Assembly: GCA_964626385.1 (NCBI GenBank)
Contig: CAZVEO010000092.1
Location: forward strand, 1 to 7,194
DNA length: 7,194 nucleotides
Source of the DNA: Scybalousia_A sp964626385
GTDB lineage: Bacteria; Bacteroidota; Bacteroidia; Bacteroidales; P3
Reading direction: 5' to 3'
The stretch's first letter is position 1, and every line of letters begins with the position of its first letter. Made by a program: the position numbers and the translations under genes. The notes beneath the pieces are model-generated. The model made no database searches and had not been told where the DNA came from. It worked only from the letters and a program-made list of their open reading frames with translations. Below are positions 7,055 to 7,194 of the stretch, one piece after another.

Positions 7055-7111
7055 GAATCTTCGTTTTATTTCGACGAATCTTCGTTTCGATTTCTCGAAA
7101 CGAAGATTCGT
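7055..7111 (-). repeat. 17-bp hairpin plus a third copy of its arm
   Basis: Bases 7074-7090 and 7095-7111 form a perfect 17-bp inverted repeat around a 4-base loop. On the minus strand the loop reads GAAA, a GNRA tetraloop. The arm core GAATCTTCGTTT occurs at 7055-7066 and 7076-7087 in the same orientation, 21 bases apart, and inverted at 7098-7109. The inverted copy can thus pair with either of the other two, and these pairings exclude each other. Read leftward, the farther pairing is followed by five T residues. Confidence 0.65.
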
Positions 7112-7180
7112 TATTGTTGATTATCAAGTAGTTATAAGGATAAAAATCGTTAATTTTGTGGTAGGGTTATTTTTCTCTTA

Positions 7181-7188
7181 CAAAGTTA
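7181..7188 (-). promoter_or_regulatory. Possible leftward -7 promoter box at the window edge
   Basis: TAACTTTG on the minus strand (7188-7181) is identical to the boxes of pyrG and the secreted-protein gene. Its -33 element would lie outside the window. If active, it would transcribe the hairpin block and perhaps give pyrG a leader of about 430 bases. An 8-base match in AT-rich DNA is weak evidence. Confidence 0.3.
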
Positions 7189-7194
7189 CGAAGA

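Larger units (their letters stand above)
6921..7141. mobile_element. Possible MITE-like element with 8-bp flanking duplications
   Basis: ATAAGGAT occurs at 6921-6928 and again at 7134-7141 as a direct repeat, the expected form of a target-site duplication. Just inside lie imperfect inverted ends: ACTACTGATTATCAA (6932-6946) against AACTACTTGATAATCAA (complement of 7117-7133), differing by one inserted base and the central base of a palindrome. The 205-base interior has no coding frame and is filled with hairpins. This is the anatomy of a non-autonomous miniature element. The repeats are short and AT-rich, no second copy is visible, and part of the match comes from TGATTATCA being itself palindromic, so this is a hypothesis. 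Confidence 0.35.
6746..7194. other. Non-coding intergenic region upstream of pyrG
   Basis: No credible protein-coding frame, tRNA or rRNA is visible in these 449 bases. From pyrG outward it holds the pyrG leader and -7 box, the AACCTAT cluster, an unremarkable AT-rich stretch (about 6860-6920), the hairpin block with flanking repeats (6921-7141), and possible promoter boxes near the right edge. The gene to the right is not in the window. Confidence 0.8.

Noticed and set aside
6955..7111. CRISPR array
   Set aside because: The repeats are short, partly inverted and irregularly spaced, without uniform spacers.
6921..7141. Replication origin with DnaA boxes
   Set aside because: The region is AT-rich with repeats, but no sequence close to TTATCCACA is present and no origin genes adjoin.
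7151..7158. Plus-strand TAATTTTG as promoter of a gene to the right
   Set aside because: It fits TAnnTTTG, but no TTTG lies at the -33 distance and no rightward gene is visible in the window.

Overview
The window looks like chromosomal DNA of an AT-rich member of the Bacteroidota, most likely a Bacteroidales bacterium. The reasons are the Bacteroidota-type -7 promoter box (TAnnTTTG, here TAACTTTG) ahead of two genes, A-rich leaders without a Shine-Dalgarno sequence in front of those genes, a CTP synthase that reads like Bacteroidales PyrG, and a secreted protein whose signal peptide ends in -LSA/Q. All recognised genes lie on the minus strand, so transcription runs from right to left.

Layout, right to left. 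Bases 6746-7194 form a non-coding, AT-rich stretch. It holds the pyrG promoter, short AACCTAT repeats, and a compact hairpin-rich block with imperfect inverted ends flanked by an 8-bp direct repeat, which may be a small MITE-like element. Next is pyrG (CTP synthase, complete, 5135-6745). After a 75-bp gap with its own promoter comes a 529-residue secreted protein of unknown function (3470-5059), closed by a strong intrinsic terminator (3386-3429). Directly after the terminator starts a large gene (72-3335) for a PLD-family (HKD) nuclease domain fused to a Snf2-like superfamily 2 helicase. Six bases after its stop, a further minus-strand gene starts and runs off the left edge (1-65).

Functionally there are two unrelated parts. 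One is housekeeping: pyrG, with an unknown envelope or secreted protein behind it. The other is an accessory module, set apart by the terminator: the PLD-helicase and the truncated gene, which are close enough to be one operon. Nuclease-helicase fusions of this kind belong to mobile or defence gene neighbourhoods, and the cut-off partner could be a DNA methyltransferase, but only 21 of its codons are visible. I see no complete, clearly undescribed system in the window. The best leads are the helicase with its truncated partner and the hairpin block upstream of pyrG.
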